A stretch of 64,000 nt of DNA from Zeus faber (GCA_960531495.1 OY482847.1:6246885-6310884); one strand, 5' to 3'. Shown: positions 35,011 through 47,915, counted from the first letter of the stretch. A program made the numbers and translations. Notes: generated from the sequence alone by a model not told the origin.

Positions 35011-37527
35011 AAGCGATGATAGATGAGTAGCTATGGTGTGCTGATTAGAGTGATGAATGGCGAGTTCGGTGAAGAATGGAACACCAGGAGTCTTGACTAG
35101 GGATGGGGAAGGAGTCTTCAGGGTGTCAAGCCTCAGCCTTGCCTTTGGATCGCCAATAAACTCCTAATCATGGCTGAGGCTTGAGCGGGCTTGTCAGAGA
35201 TTCTGGACGTTGGTGTGGATTGAGAGGACCAGCGTCCTCTCTCTAGGCTCTGTTATGGTACAGTTTGACAGAACATGGCGGGAAGCAGATGAAGTGCCGC
35301 CCATTCGAAGAGTGTGGCTGGAGAACACAGTAGCGACACTTCCCCTTTCATTTGTTAAGAGGGGGTGGGTGAGAGAAGCATTGAGGGAATGTCTGTCATG
35401 AATGAAATTTAGGAGGGGTGGGAAGAGGTCGAGGTGGCACCGAAGACGGAGCAAGAATACGCAAGTGTTGTGACCCGTCTGGTTGGATAGACCAGATGTT
35501 GGAAGGGCTGGGATCAGGACGAGGGTCGCAAGAAGTAGAGGATGAGGTGAACTCGGAGCATCGGAGGAAACCGAAGAAAGGATAGAGAAACATGGATTCC
35601 AAGGTTATGTCTTTGTAGGGTGTGAGGTAGCCTGAGCAGAGGGTAAGAATGCAACAGTGTATTGGGTCGGCTTTGGGTGGAGCACGTTTGGAAGGAAGTC
35701 GAGGTCTCCGGTCGTTGAAGCCCTTTGGGGAACATGGGGAGCATGGGGAACCTGTTATTAACTGGATGAAGAAGTTAATACCGCAAAGGTGTGGCGTGAT
35801 ATGGACCTAAAATTAATATTTCTATTCAATTAAGTTGGGCACCAGCAGATCTTTGATAAAACCTGGGAAAATTCAATTTTGTTTATGACCGCACGGATGG
35901 CGACAAAGGTCCTAAGCTCTCAGGGAAGAGAGTTCTTATACAATCAGAAGTTCCCACACGATATAACAGATAAATACCTAAGTGCTTCTAAATCAAACAA
36001 TGAATGTATATTTTTAATAACGGAGTTTAATAATCTGAGAAAAGGTTGTGGTGGAAAAAAGATAAGTTAAATCACGTTAAGACAGAAACACACATCTGGA
36101 AAATGAAATGGGGGTTGCTATGGAAAGAGGGAGAGATTGACTGAGAGGGATTGCATTTAATGCACTCTAAGGCGCTACTACACATTCAAAATTGAATAAA
36201 AAAACAAAGAGATGCCACACCACACCGCCGTGCCGCACCAACATCACTTACACAGTGGTATACTTGAATGGTGGAAGTGCGAATGGCGAGGGAAGAATGG
36301 GCATGTGTAATGAAGCTAGAGATCATGATGGGATCAGGAGAGGGGAAGGGTATCAATTAAGTGGTTTGAAACCTCTTGAAACAATTCCAAGCTGTCATGA
36401 AAGATGAGAGTGTCCGAGAAGCGAGGCTATTGATGATGGAGCGTTGAGAGGCGGTCACAAGGGAGAGGAGCTGGGGAGTCAGTTGAAGATCATACCAGAA
36501 AATGGAGGGATCTGAGTGGGGTGGAAGTCCATTGCTTTCTCCGGATTCCGGAGCCAAGGGCCTGAATTTCTGAAACATGAAGCGAAAAAGCGGGAATGTA
36601 AGCTGCACACAAGATGACGTTTTAAAAAACAGTGATCCAAGTGAGGCTGTGGAAATGAGTTGCATGATCTCCAGAGAACGGGAACGTCCTTGCTCAATAA
36701 TTTAGACCATGGCAGTGTTGTCTGTATGGGTGAGGATGATTTTCTGTAATAACTATGGTGTAAAGCTCATGCAGGGCAGATGAAGGAGTCATGGTCTGGT
36801 GGTCAAAGGTGGAGAAATCCTGGGGCCACTCGGATGAAAACCATCTACCGCCCAAGTAACCTCCGAAACCTAGTGATGAGGCTGCGTCTGTGTACAGCTG
36901 AATGTCTTCTGGCTGAGGGATGGAGTCTTCGTAAAAGAAGGTTACGCCGTTCTAGTGAGAGAGCAGATGTTGCCAGAATCAGAGTTCATGTTCGCATGCA
37001 TCATCTAGGTTTATTGAATGATGAATGGAGGGAACCGATGAGGCTAAGGCGAGGAGGTTGGTGATGACGGATCGTCCCTGGGAAATGATGCGGATGCTGT
37101 AGTTCAAGTTACTGAGTAGGGAAGAGAGTTATGGTTTGGTGCAACAATATATGGTAATATGATTGGAAAGTAACAGAGTGATCTGGTGTAATTTCTCTTT
37201 TGGCAATGAAGCTTGAAAAGAGATGGAATCGAGCCTGATGCCAAGGAACTCTATAGAGGTGGAGGGTCCTTCTGTCTTCTCCAATGCAAGTGGTTCTCCA
37301 GGCTCATTGTTGACTGAACAGGTTGTGGTGGTGCTGTGACCGGGAGGAGATGATTATGGTGCGTATGGGAGTTTGTAATTGTTGTTTAGCATCCAACACA
37401 ATTGCGGTGTGGTTTAAGCAGCCACACCCATCTTGGGTCTAGATAATTGGGCCTGGGATCAGAGGTGGCTCTACGCCTGTTGCTGGACAGAGCAATCAAT
37501 GATCAACAGGTCAATCACTTACCCCCC

Positions 37528-37552
37528 CTCACACACACACACACACACACAG
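37528..37552. repeat. (CA)n microsatellite
   Basis: About eleven CA units within the DIRS-type fossil. Confidence 0.93.
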
Positions 37553-38340
37553 GGAGAGGCTCTGTCCTGATATGTGTGCTGCCCCCGGCTTGTTCCATCT
37601 TGCCACTCTCTACAATATGATGTGATGTCTGCTTTTGCCAGCCAAGCGCCATGGCCGGCGGGACAGATGAGTGAAGTGGCCTGGTCGACTGTGGAGTATT
37701 GCATGAAAAACTCTGGGATGGGAATGAGATGCTTAATGCTGGGAATATTAGTGCTATGTGGAGCTGAGAGGTTGACGATGAACTGTTTCTTACCGCTGTA
37801 TTTTCTGGTGGTGATCCTGATGGGGCTGATGTGGTGGAGGGGGAAAGGAGGATTCTTATGGCCAGTGCTGGCATGTTGGTGGATGTCTTAAGGTGCTGCA
37901 AGAGGCCTAGTCATGCTAGCTTTGTGGGGTTGTGGGGGCACACTTGAGCGGGCATGTCCCCCCCGTAAAAAAGGGCATCCATGTAGGAATCTGCAAGCAG
38001 AAGATTTGCAGCCAGGGTCGTTGAAGGTGTTGTCGATCATCTGATCTTCATGGTAAAGGATTGCTTGACCTCTCTTATCTATTCCATTTGGCAGGGGAAC
38101 CAGGGTTGTGGGTGGAAATGTCTTGGGAGTGATGTGTCGAGGGGGTGCGGCTGTTGAAAGGCACTGTAGAGATTATATGAGATAGATGTCGGAGTGACGA
38201 AGACTGCAATATATCTTGTGATCAAGGTTCCCCAGTAGGTGCCTGTGTTGAGCTGCCGTAGGCGGCCAGCTGCTTCTGAAGAGAAACGAAAGTGGTAGGT
38301 ATTGAAATCTGCCGAAACTCAGCGCCAGGCTGACATTAGC

Positions 38341-39660
38341 AAGGCAAGGCAAGTTTATTTATATAGCACATTTCAACAAGGCAATTAAAAGTGCTTTTGC
38401 ATAAAACATCAAAAGCAGTAAGACAAAGTGCAAAGAAATATATTATAAAAGGACAAAAAATGCATAAAGTAAAAAAATAAATCTATACATGGAATGGATA
38501 ATGAATGAATTCAAGTCAAATGTTAGAGTGCAGTGCGAGACATGAATCAAAAGAAAAAGAAAAGAAAAAGGCGACGGCAAACAGAAAAGTCTTCAGCCTT
38601 GATTTAAAAGAAGTGAGGGTAGCAGCAGACCTGCAGTTTTCTGGGAGTTTGTTCCAGATACGTGGTGCATAAAAACCCAACGCTGCTTGTTTAGTTTTGA
38701 CTCTGGGGACAGAAAGCAGAGCTGTCCCACACGACCTGAGAGCTCTGGATGGTTCGTAACGCAGCAGAAGATCAGAAACGCATTTTGGCGTAAACCATTC
38801 AGCGCTTTATAGACCAACGGTAGTATTTTGAAAATCAATGCTTTGACGGACAGGAAGCCAGTGTAAACATCTGAGAACTGGAGCGATATGATCCACCTTC
38901 TTGATCCCAGTGAGGACTGGAGCAGCAGCGTTCTGAATCAGCTGCAGCTGTCTGATTGATCTTTTAGGGAGACCTGTAAAGACACTGTTGAAGTATTTAC
39001 AGTCTACGGAAGATAAATGCACAGACAAGTCTTTCTAAATTCTGCTGAGACAAAAGTCCTTTAATCCGTGATATATTCTTAAGGTGATAGTAGACTGACT
39101 TTGTAATTGTTTTAATGTGGCTGTTGAAAGGTCAGAGTCCAAGACAACACCAAGATTTCTGGCTCAGTTTGTGCTTTTTAACATTATTGATTGAAGCTGA
39201 GTGCTGGCTTTTAGACGTTTGTCCTTGGCTCGAAAAAAAATTTCTTCAGTTTTGTCTTTGTTTAATTGGAGAAAATCACGGCACATCCAGTCATTTATTT
39301 GTTCAATGCACTTGCTCAGTGATTGTTTTGGAGCAGTCCCCTGGTGATATAGTTATCTATATATCTTTGTGTGTCGTCTGTGTAATTATATCACATATTT
39401 TGTTCTTTTCCATAATCTGAGCCAGCATCGGAGCATGTAGATGTTAAAAAGAAGAGGCCCCAGAAAGGAGCCTTGGAGAGCTCCACATGTCATTTTTGTC
39501 CAGTCAGATGTCTAATTACCTTTAGACACAAAGTTGTCCATGTCTTTTAAGTAGGACTAAAACCAGTTTAGTATTGTGCCGGGAAGTCCCACCCAGTTTT
39601 CCAGTCCGCCTAGTAATATGTTGTGGTGAACCGTGTCAAAAGCAGCACTGAGATCCAGTT
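38341..39660 (-). mobile_element. L2/CR1-type LINE, 5'-truncated, inserted in the DIRS fossil
   Basis: The 3' tail (GGCAAGGCAAGTTTATTTAT, then ATAGCACATTTCA) lies at the low-coordinate end, and the coding part runs leftward from 39660. The layout is the common teleost LINE with this tail. The insertion is 5'-truncated inside the reverse transcriptase, as is usual for LINEs. No clear target duplication is visible. Confidence 0.88.
38600..39660 (-). pseudogene. LINE reverse transcriptase C-terminal half, broken
   Basis: A relic of the LINE pol gene, which would copy LINE RNA into target DNA. The best open piece (38807-39028) reads VFTGLPKRSIRQLQLIQNAA and VDHIAPVLRCLHWLPV, typical of the segment after the palm domain in L2/CR1-type LINEs. 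The catalytic YADD box survives as YTDDTQ near 39367-39385. Upstream, the truncation removes the N-terminal endonuclease and early palm motifs; the residues for DTVHHNILLG are the last seen near 39640. Frameshifts and stops break it into several frames. It is not functional. Confidence 0.85.
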
Positions 39661-40610
39661 ATCCTAAGACTGAGATTCTGCAACTGTCACAATGTTTTTA
39701 GATGGATGTAAAATAATTGCCCAACTTGGAAAGACGTTCTGGTTGCAGTGAACATCTAATTTGCGCAGGCAACCAAGGTTCCCTGAGGAGGTACCAGATC
39801 TATTACTCATGGGATTGATTGTCAGATTACGTAATCCAATCGAAACGCTCTGCATTCACGCCTGAAAAGGCGGAGAAAGTGAAGACGAGCGCTTCAGTCA
39901 GGTCTGTGGGTAAATATTGTGGATCCACTTCCACTTTCACCTCTTTTCGCTGTTGAGCGTCTCTGAAGAGCACTGTACCACAGCGCAGTAACAGATCTGA
40001 TCCCACCTCAGTGAACCACGGTTGCCTACGCAACCTAGAGGTTCCCTATCCATAGTGCCCAAGAGGAGGGCTAGCCGGACTCCCCTGATTGAGCCGGGCT
40101 AGCAGTAGGAGGAGTGGTGGCGTGAACGGGACTAGCTCCTGTGCTAATGCTCATCGGGGGAGTGGGCTCATCCTCCAACATCGGTTCTCCGTCATCGTCT
40201 TCCTCACGCCAGCACGCCGCCTGTCTCCTGACGGTAGCCAGGGAGAGATGAGCGCAGGCCAGGCACTCCACAACGTCCTCAAGGAGCGCCGCCTCGGCGT
40301 GCTGCCTACCATGGCATGTGGCCCAGGACCGATGGCAGTAGCCTTTCTCCATGCGGTGTCTGCATTCAGGTTACGACCTCCTCGACATCATGACTCTATT
40401 TATTTTTTCCGGAGGAAAGAGTTACGGAGATATAAATAATGAATGTTAAAATATACTACCTCACCGAATGGTACTCGAGCCGGTGATTCACACCGACTCA
40501 CACGAGTGGGATCCGAGAGGTGAAGCAGGCGTGGAAATAGATGTCTTTTTGTGGCTTCTTCTGACTCAAAGTCAGAAAAGATGTGGAAGCGGAAGTCAAG
40601 TCGCAATATA

Positions 40611-40630
40611 GGGGGGGGGGGGGGGGGGGG
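40611..40630. repeat. G20 homopolymer
   Basis: An unbroken run of 20 G inside the fossil region. Confidence 0.93.
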
Positions 40631-41000
40631 CGGAGACTCTTCCATGCGTGACCGGCTGAGGGGGAAGCTGTTTGGCAGCCCCTGGCCCCATGATAGGGAG
40701 GACTGCAGTGGCCACAGGAGCCCATTTAGGGGTTGGCTGATAGAAGGGGAGAAGAAAGGATGTGGGGATGGGTGTGCATGGGGAATGGTAGGTGCAGCCT
40801 GCGGGTAAAGGCATGAAAAGAGGGAGATGAAGAGGTTAGAAAAATCAGACATGGAGGGAGCAGGCACGTGGGGGTGGTATATGATCTGGGGCTCCGATCT
40901 GGCTAAAACGGAAGCTTGTGGCGCTGTAGTGGGTGTCATGACGCGGGTGGAGACGGCTGACGGCCTGGCTTGATCGAGGAGGTGATCTGGAAGTCATGCG

Positions 41001-41689
41001 ATGTTAGAAGAGGAGTCTATGTCCTGCCGCTTGCTCCATAGGCAGCCGGTTTAGATAGTGAATAGTTTGGCTTTGTTGTCAGAACAATTTTTTCAACCTT
41101 CTGAGCAGGATTTTGACAGCCGTTACAGATTTGCTTGGCGAGATGACCGGGTGGAAGAAACCAGAGAATGTTGCCTGGGTTTAATGCTGGGAGGTTTTCT
41201 TGCTTTTGTGCTGCCGCAACAGGAAAAGTTGGGCTGGTGTTGCCGGAATTAAATTAGAGGAAGCATTACTATTACTATACAATTTCAGGGTGCTTGTGCT
41301 CTGCATTGTATAAATTACAGCTGTTCCATGCCCGTTGACTGCGTTGATACTTGACTACAGCGAAGGCAATCTGCGCCAGGCTGCGAGGCTTGACCCGCCC
41401 GCAGCATCACGCAGGGAAGCAGGAAAACATACATTCATACTCAGCGGCCGCTGGAACACAGACAGAGCTCTATCATAAAAGCTGCTCTTTCATGCCGTAT
41501 CCCCAGTTGAGAAATGTTTCCCAGCTTGTGGACTTCCTCGGTGCCTCTCTTATTATGAATGCACGCCTAGCGTGGCAGGATGCCTCCGCTGCCATGCAGA
41601 ACCTGATATTTCCCGATTTTTCCTTTTTTTTCCCTCTGTAAAACCAAGTAAAAAGTAAAGAACAGCCACAGAGGGGTTGGGGTGGAGGG
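41001..41689. other. Unclassified noncoding sequence
   Basis: Moderate GC, no recognised gene. The first part may still belong to the DIRS-type fossil. Confidence 0.3.
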
Positions 41690-41900
41690 GGTGAGAGCGA
41701 GAGGTAGCGAACAAGCCCGGGCTAGAACAAGGATTTATGACTTTCAACGGCATTTGCATAATTGTATGCATCTCATGCAGAGTGAGTACACAGTGCCAGC
41801 ATGCATGATCAGTTCTTATCTGCAAACTGCGCCATAAAGATAAGAGAAAAAAACATGCCGATAAAAATAAATTGTGCTTCCCACTGCCCATGTCAAATTA
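41690..41900. promoter_or_regulatory. Candidate conserved noncoding block with octamer-like site
   Basis: Contains GGCATTTGCATAATTGTATG (an ATTTGCAT octamer beside TAATTG), then CATGCATGATCA and GATAAG in unique sequence. Called on motif content only. Confidence 0.35.
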
Positions 41901-43817
41901 CTTAACAGAACTCGACAGGCTGGGAGATACTGTAAGAACATGCATGAACTTATTATTACGTCTCGACCGGGTTTGGATTCACATCGGGCGGAGGAGTTCT
42001 CTAATAGTGAAAGTACGTGCTTCTCCCTTTTTCTCAAAACTCTGCGCTGGTGAATTATCATTTGAGTGATTGTTTTATTTAGCGCAATGTGGGAAAAAAA
42101 AAATCAACATAAGAAGCAATTTCCTCCAAAACACGCATCTTTGCACAACACGCAGTTAATGCATGTGTTTTTGGTGAGCCTGTCTAACACTCAGCTCTGA
42201 GGTGGCACATGATGGAGGACGGCAGTTAAGAGCAAAGCCAGATGTAATTACAGCCCAGAGAGCGAGACAGCGCTGAGTCCAACAGCAAAGGCCAGTGGTG
42301 AGGAGCCGTCCTGCCTCTTGTTTTAATAATACTGTGTCAGAGGTAGCTAATATGCAGCACTCCTCCCGCTCCCTTAATGCCCCCGGCACCCACCTCCTCA
42401 CGGACCTCCGACACTCCTCCACAGCCTCTGACCCTCCGAGCCGCCTCCGGGGTCGAAGGGCAGCGCGCTAAGTGCTAGCCATCGAGCAGTGTGGTCGGTA
42501 ACAGAGCTCCGTTGGGAATTAGGCTCTGCTATTATTGACACAATAATTACAATTATTCACACCAAATTATTTGCGTAAGGCAATATTAAAAAAATGTAAG
42601 CGCGGTGGGTATTTGTGCTCTGCCTGCTTGTGCTGACGTGACAGGAAGGCATTCGGAGTGTGGAGGGCGTCTCCAAGATCGCAAGATCGCTCTCGCCCCA
42701 TTAAACAATGCACTGTCGTGATCCAAGGCGGAATGGAACCGTCCCTTAGTTGGGTTTAAAATGTTGATTTCAAGTAGAAACTAACAAAAACAAATAGATC
42801 TAAAATAAAAACACTGTTTTTTCTCCTTTTGGCCGGAGACATGGGAACCGATCCCCGCAGTGGACCGGAGATCGCTCCCTCTTCATTACGCAGTGATCAG
42901 GACCAGTGGTGTCGTCCACATGATACAGAGGTATACGACGTATACCCACTAAGAAAGCTCCAGGATTTCCTTATATCCACTTAAAAATGCCCAAGGATAC
43001 GTAACAATATAGTTTAGTCACAGAACTTTTCAGAAGCGACCTCCTCACATTCTCCTCTCCTCCTACATTTAAGCGTTCATAATTAATAGAATAGTCTAAT
43101 GAAGTAGCAATAAAATAAAAAATTTGGAGAGTTATAAAATCAGGCGCAGGATTGTTACACCTATTTCCATTTTACTCAAACACAATTCAAATACAAATAA
43201 TTTTGCGACCTCAACAAATGTGGATACAAATACTGGGCTCTCTGCACATCCCTGGCTGTGGCTCGATCTGGGTCTGGGGCTGGGAGGTCGCAGGGCGGCG
43301 GGGTAGTGATGCAAGACTTGCAAACGATTCGTTCATAGTGAACACATATTTCAAAATGACTCGGGAGTCTGGAGTCACCTCGGGAAGGGTTGTGTTCGTG
43401 ACTCGGTAACGGCAGCCAGGCCCGCACGTTCACTCGTCTTGATTTGCAAACGAAATTAGCGCGAGTGGCACATGGGCCTCAAGCTGCTCAGCTACGCGCC
43501 CAAAAACAAGCTGCTTTGGAATCAGTGACGGGGTGAGCAAGGGAGCGACCGGGGGAGGGTAGAGTGAAGAGAGAGAATGTTCAACTCACGTGAACTGAAA
43601 GCAATTACTGAGGATGAAATGAGTGTGTAAAAAATGGCATTCTGCATGATAATGTGAATACAAAATGTGATTGATTTACACTTTGCATTCCACCAAAATA
43701 AATAATTGTGACAGAATTAAATGATCCTTTTTAGAATTCCATTCACAACTCGGAGATGAACCTGAGTCTTCTGACTCACTCGGTCCTCGTTACGCCAATC
43801 AATACAGTGGAGGAAGG

Positions 43818-43819
<2 letters not shown>
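41901..43819. other. Unique noncoding sequence
   Basis: No recognised gene or transposon. Short A runs and an AT-rich stretch (43080-43220). Confidence 0.4.

Positions 43820-43888
<69 letters not shown>
43820..43888. repeat. (GT)n microsatellite
   Basis: About 34 uninterrupted GT units. Confidence 0.98.
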
Positions 43889-43889
<1 letters not shown>

Positions 43890-44212
43890 GAGGTGTCCCG
43901 CTCAACAAAAAGGACCACCGCAGATGCCTTCCGGCCGTTATCAATACGCTCTCAACAATCCAAAGTGTCACCTGCCCAATCCGCTTGATGCTTTTCTTGC
44001 TGTTTGGAAGAAGCCGATGGAGTCTGGCAGATGAGTTTCAGACTGTGAGAGCCACAAGCTGAGCATTGTGGGAGAGGGCATTACAAAAGGTTCCTTGGCC
44101 TTTTATTGGCCAGGATTTATTAAAACAGCAAGCTCCTGACAATTCAATTGAAAATCCACCGCTGGGTCTGTTTTCCTTCTAACTGCAGTGACCCCGCCGA
44201 GCAGGTCCAAGG

Positions 44213-44214
<2 letters not shown>

Positions 44215-44291
<77 letters not shown>

Positions 44292-44309
44292 CGTGCGTGT
44301 GTGTGTGTG
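44215..44309. repeat. (GT)n microsatellite
   Basis: About 47 GT units with three GC variants near the right end. Only 327 bp from the previous (GT)n tract. Confidence 0.98.
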
Positions 44310-45224
44310 ATAGAAAGCTGCAGATGACTGGCAGGTACGGTACAATGGGCGGATGGTTAGAAGAAGCGGTAGGAGTGGGAGGGCGGAGGTGAGAAATGAC
44401 TCCTAGATGTCGAGAGGCCAGAGACATTTTGGGATGTCGTGGCTGCCTGCTGTTTCAAACATCCTCACCTGGCGTGCTTCAAGGTGCGCGTTGGTGTGGA
44501 GTTTGTCGTAAAAGCATTTACCAATCCCCAGAGCTGAACCGAGGCCGGTAATGTCCTGCACCTCTGCTATGTCTGCTACCATGATGGTATCTGCATTCAC
44601 TGCCAATTATTATGATTATTTATTTATTTTTTATTTTTTTTGTGCCTCCATGCTCGCAGGGTTGGTGCCAAAGCTGCCAGCATGTGACATTCACAGAGGT
44701 CTGCGGAAAGGACAGTGGTCACCACACTGCGCCGGTATTCCGCGTCCTGGAAACCATTTGGAGCCAGGAAGCTTTGGCATAATCCTCACAAAGCCTCCGC
44801 ATCGTGCTCACTGCAGCAGCCAAGTAAACCCGGTGCTTACCAAACCAGTTACATTCACATAATAACAAATGCCACGCGAAATTGATGCACTGTCCGGGGA
44901 ATTGGCCGCCGATGTCCTACATCTAATATTCAGACGACGCAAGTTTGCTTGGAGACGTCGTTTCGAGCTGATGATGAGGAGATGTTTTCACCTTCACCGG
45001 GACAGCGGGCGCCCGATTATGTTTCCATGTTTGTGTAAACCCGAGTGTGATTAATGCAAATGAATGTGTATTTGTGAAGTGTGACTAGATATATGCATAG
45101 AATCTGAAATAGCAGATGATAGATAATATCAATAATTACCTTTATGCTTGTGTCTGAAATTAAATCACTCACAAAGCCCAGTTTTATAGCTATCACCAAA
45201 GGAATACTCCAATTAGATATAGAT
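44310..45224. other. Unique noncoding sequence
   Basis: No recognised element on either strand. Confidence 0.4.
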
Positions 45225-45850
45225 ATCTGAATATAGATATTTAGATGGAGACTAGATGGATGAATTGGTGGAGGATAGATATACAGATAGATTTCAGAAC
45301 AGAACATTTTGGTGACAGTCCTTAATTCTTAATTAACCAAACCAAAGACTAAATCAAGGAATAAAAGTATTTATGTCACTGACAAATTTCCCTCCATGTT
45401 TTGGTATGCAGCCGTATTTTAACGATTACAATAAACTTGATGCCATAAAAACGCTCACAATCCCAGTGTTATGCCTGTTATAAAAAAGTCCTCTCGAAAT
45501 ACTAGTGTCAGAAAAGGCTTTTTCAAAGGTTGACTCATATCACCTTACCAGAGGCTTGAGTATTTAGACAGAGAGACTGTGTAATTAAGTAGAAATAATG
45601 TAATACAACATCGCTTATGAACTTCAGGTGATAGATCGTCCTTGATTTGTTATTAATTATAAGAATTTTTATCTACAAATCCCATTCCATGCTGGTGTAC
45701 AGCCTTATCCTTCATGCTTGTGCGTGCCCAGCGTTACACCTATCACAGAACCCCTCCTAAAAGATAACACTGGCTAAGGGAGGCTTTTTTTCTCCTGACC
45801 TTTCCGGAGGCTTACAGCCAACGCAGAACAACTGAAGGCCAATTTGCCCC
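45225..45850. repeat. GATA-associated dispersed repeat, locus 1 (two modules)
   Basis: Module 1 (about 45350-45560) and module 2 (about 45655-45815) share the words CCCAG(T/C)GTTA...CCT, ACAAAT(T/C)CC...TCCATG and an AGAGGCTT- or GGAGGCTT-like end. Both match the module at 53535-53735 (AATCAAGGAAT.AAAGTATTT, CGCTCACA..TCCCAGTGTTA, GATAACACT). The 5' flank has TATAGATATTTAGA and short GATA-type repeats, like locus 2. No coding frame. The family is not known to me. Confidence 0.7.
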
Positions 45851-47012
45851 CAGATTACCCCGCCGCCGACTGAAGAGTCCTTGTCAGGACCCAAGGCACT
45901 GTGATTGTGCGGGTTGTATTTTTTCGGGCAAGCTTGAGGCCAACCCGGGTCCATTAGCACCGCGCCGCTTGGATCCCGAGCGCGCTCCGTGCGGCCGTCG
46001 CCCCTCCAGGCGATGGCCGGGGATTCACGGCAGGAGCAGGAGAGCACACCAGGGTTTGCACAAAGGGGCATGTTGACTTTTGGGTTCAATGTTCACACTT
46101 CATGTTTAACGCCACAAAAAACATGCTTTTCCTCCGTAGTTTATAGGTTTTCTAGCTGGCACTTCTTAAGTAACAGCCACTGAATGTATTGGTGATGCAT
46201 GTGCTCCTGTCTATGCTGTGTCCATTGTTGGTGGCTGGGTCTGCCTTTCCCGACATGAACACAAAGGTCGTACACACAGGAGGCGAAAGGCAGCCCTGCC
46301 GCCTCTGGGAACCAAGAATAAAAAAATCAAAATGAGGAGAAGGCAAACTTTGGACAAAAGAAAATGACCACAAAGATCACAGGATTACCGCTTTAATGAC
46401 AATGTCCTTATTTTTATTAAGAATCTTAGTAGTATCTTATAGTATAACTTCATCATTCATTTAGATATATCAGCTATGTGATAATGATTCATTCACTTTG
46501 ACAGTATTTTCCAAAAAGCACTCAAGGAAAAATGATAAAATTGATAAAATATCCAGAAAAAACAAACAAACACTATCTACATCTATATGTATACCAATGT
46601 TTTCATTTTGTTAACAGTCAAAATCGCCAAATTTGCGAAGCTCCTGCAAATACAGGGAGAGGCAGCGACGAGCTCGGCCTTCCTCTGATTGGCTAGGCTC
46701 CAGATGCGGACTTCTCTCCTGAGGCTCTGACTGGACATCCTGTCAGAACCCGGAGCCTGGTACTATCTCTCTGTGTGACCCCTGCATCACATGTCCTCGC
46801 CTTCCATTGTCCGGAGAACGAATTTCGCGTTTGTGCGCGAACTTCAGACGCCCAGGACCCGCTGGTCTGGTCGTAAACGCGCCATGAAAAGGCAGCAGGC
46901 GCCAGGGAGGCGGCGGTCACACCTGCCTGGCGTCTCGAGCCGCGCTCTCCCTCCACGTCAGCAGACCACTCGACTCGACGGGGGTCCGTCAATAAAAGCC
47001 ACAGCCAACAAG
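45851..47012. other. Unique noncoding sequence, CpG-rich at right
   Basis: The left part is A+T-rich (46380-46620). 46690-47080 is rich in CG dinucleotides. No transposon recognised. Confidence 0.4.
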
Positions 47013-47084
47013 ATGGAGTCTGAGGACGCCAGCAGCAGCGGGGGGGCGCTTTACGGGGACAGAACGGGCGGCACACGGCAATAA
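47013..47084 (+). other. Short open frame in CpG-rich DNA, doubtful
   Basis: An ATG in a good context (AACAAGATGGAG) opens a 23-codon frame (MESEDASSSGG...) that ends in TAA at 47082. It lies at the edge of a CpG-rich stretch. Too short to call; it could be a leader of an unseen transcript. Confidence 0.12.
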
Positions 47085-47242
47085 ATAATCGTGCTCCGTC
47101 AAACAGTAGTCGGTAGAGTAATAGTAGAGCAATTCAAACACAATGGCTCCGTGATAGCGTTGTGTCGTTGGCGAAGGATTCAAATCTTTTGGGTGAGAAG
47201 TGGGGGTACACTCACTCAGTGATTCAGTGAATCAGTGATTGG

Positions 47243-47285
47243 TTTGCAGGGACACACTCTCTCTGAGTGAGTGTGTCCCTGCAAA
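47243..47285. repeat. Perfect 17-bp hairpin
   Basis: Arms 47243-47259 (TTTGCAGGGACACACTC) and 47269-47285 are exact reverse complements with a 9-bp loop. The flanks hold degenerate GATTCAGTGA repeats. Confidence 0.95.
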
Positions 47286-47599
47286 TGAATCATCAACTGA
47301 CTGAGAGCTCGACTGAACTGACTGATGAAGGGATCGTTTCAGGAAGTGGATGGCTTCAGTTCGTTCACCCAAAAGGTCACGGAGCCGGTAGATGCATTTT
47401 CTCTGGAACGTGGCAATCAAATGGCTTCGATGAAAAGCCTGGATTGATTTAAAAGTTGTCGTTTTTTTTTCCCGTTTATTAATTGCACGGAGGAAGCAGA
47501 TGGAGGATTTGGACACGGTGGTCTCACGTGGCGCGACTGGTCCGCGATGGGAGTGGCTCCAGGTTGTTACGTGTATACATTCTTATGTAAATTTTGCAG

Positions 47600-47915
47600 A
47601 TTAATTGGTTCATCTGTTGTGGCTCACTTCCGTTGGGTTGTGGCTTTTGCGTTTGTGTTTTCTGTAAATGTGCTTGTGTCTTTGGAATTTGCAAAGCGCT
47701 TTGCTGTGCAGTTTGTTTGACATGTCTGGATTAGCAGAGGGTTTTCTAAATTCTGCGCACGTGATGTCCAAGACGTTTTCTTAATTTGCTTGTTTTTTGT
47801 CTATTTGCATGTGTTTTATTACGTTGCAGTCGTGTTGTGGCTTTTTGCAGTTGTGTTTTGTCTATTTGCATGTGTTTTCCTAAGTTGCAGTGAGTTGAGC
47901 TCTCAGGCACCGCAG
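47600..47915. repeat. Imperfect ~62-bp tandem repeat block
   Basis: The segment TTGTCTATTTGCATGTGTTTT...GTTGCAGT occurs at about 47797 and again at about 47859. Weaker TTTGC and GTGTTTT words extend the pattern left. It looks like part of a dispersed teleost repeat but I cannot name it. Confidence 0.7.

Larger units (their letters stand above)
35150..41000 (-). mobile_element. DIRS-type (tyrosine recombinase) retroelement fossil, broken
   Basis: Minus-strand parts in family order are: a proline-rich gag-like stretch (about 40.4-40.95 kb, assigned by position only); the start of the reverse transcriptase (about 37.5-37.9 kb, with AWLAKADIT); the later reverse transcriptase and RNase H region (about 36.7-37.3 kb); and a tyrosine recombinase (about 36.6 down to 35.2 kb, with FLRCSEFTSSS and GRWSSQ). 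An L2/CR1-type LINE (38341-39660) sits inside. The copy is old, with many breaks. Outer limits are uncertain, and I could not place the terminal repeats. Confidence 0.75.

Noticed and set aside
36357-37901. Minus-strand frames as host gene exons
   Set aside because: The visible peptides fit a DIRS-type retroelement fossil better than any host gene.
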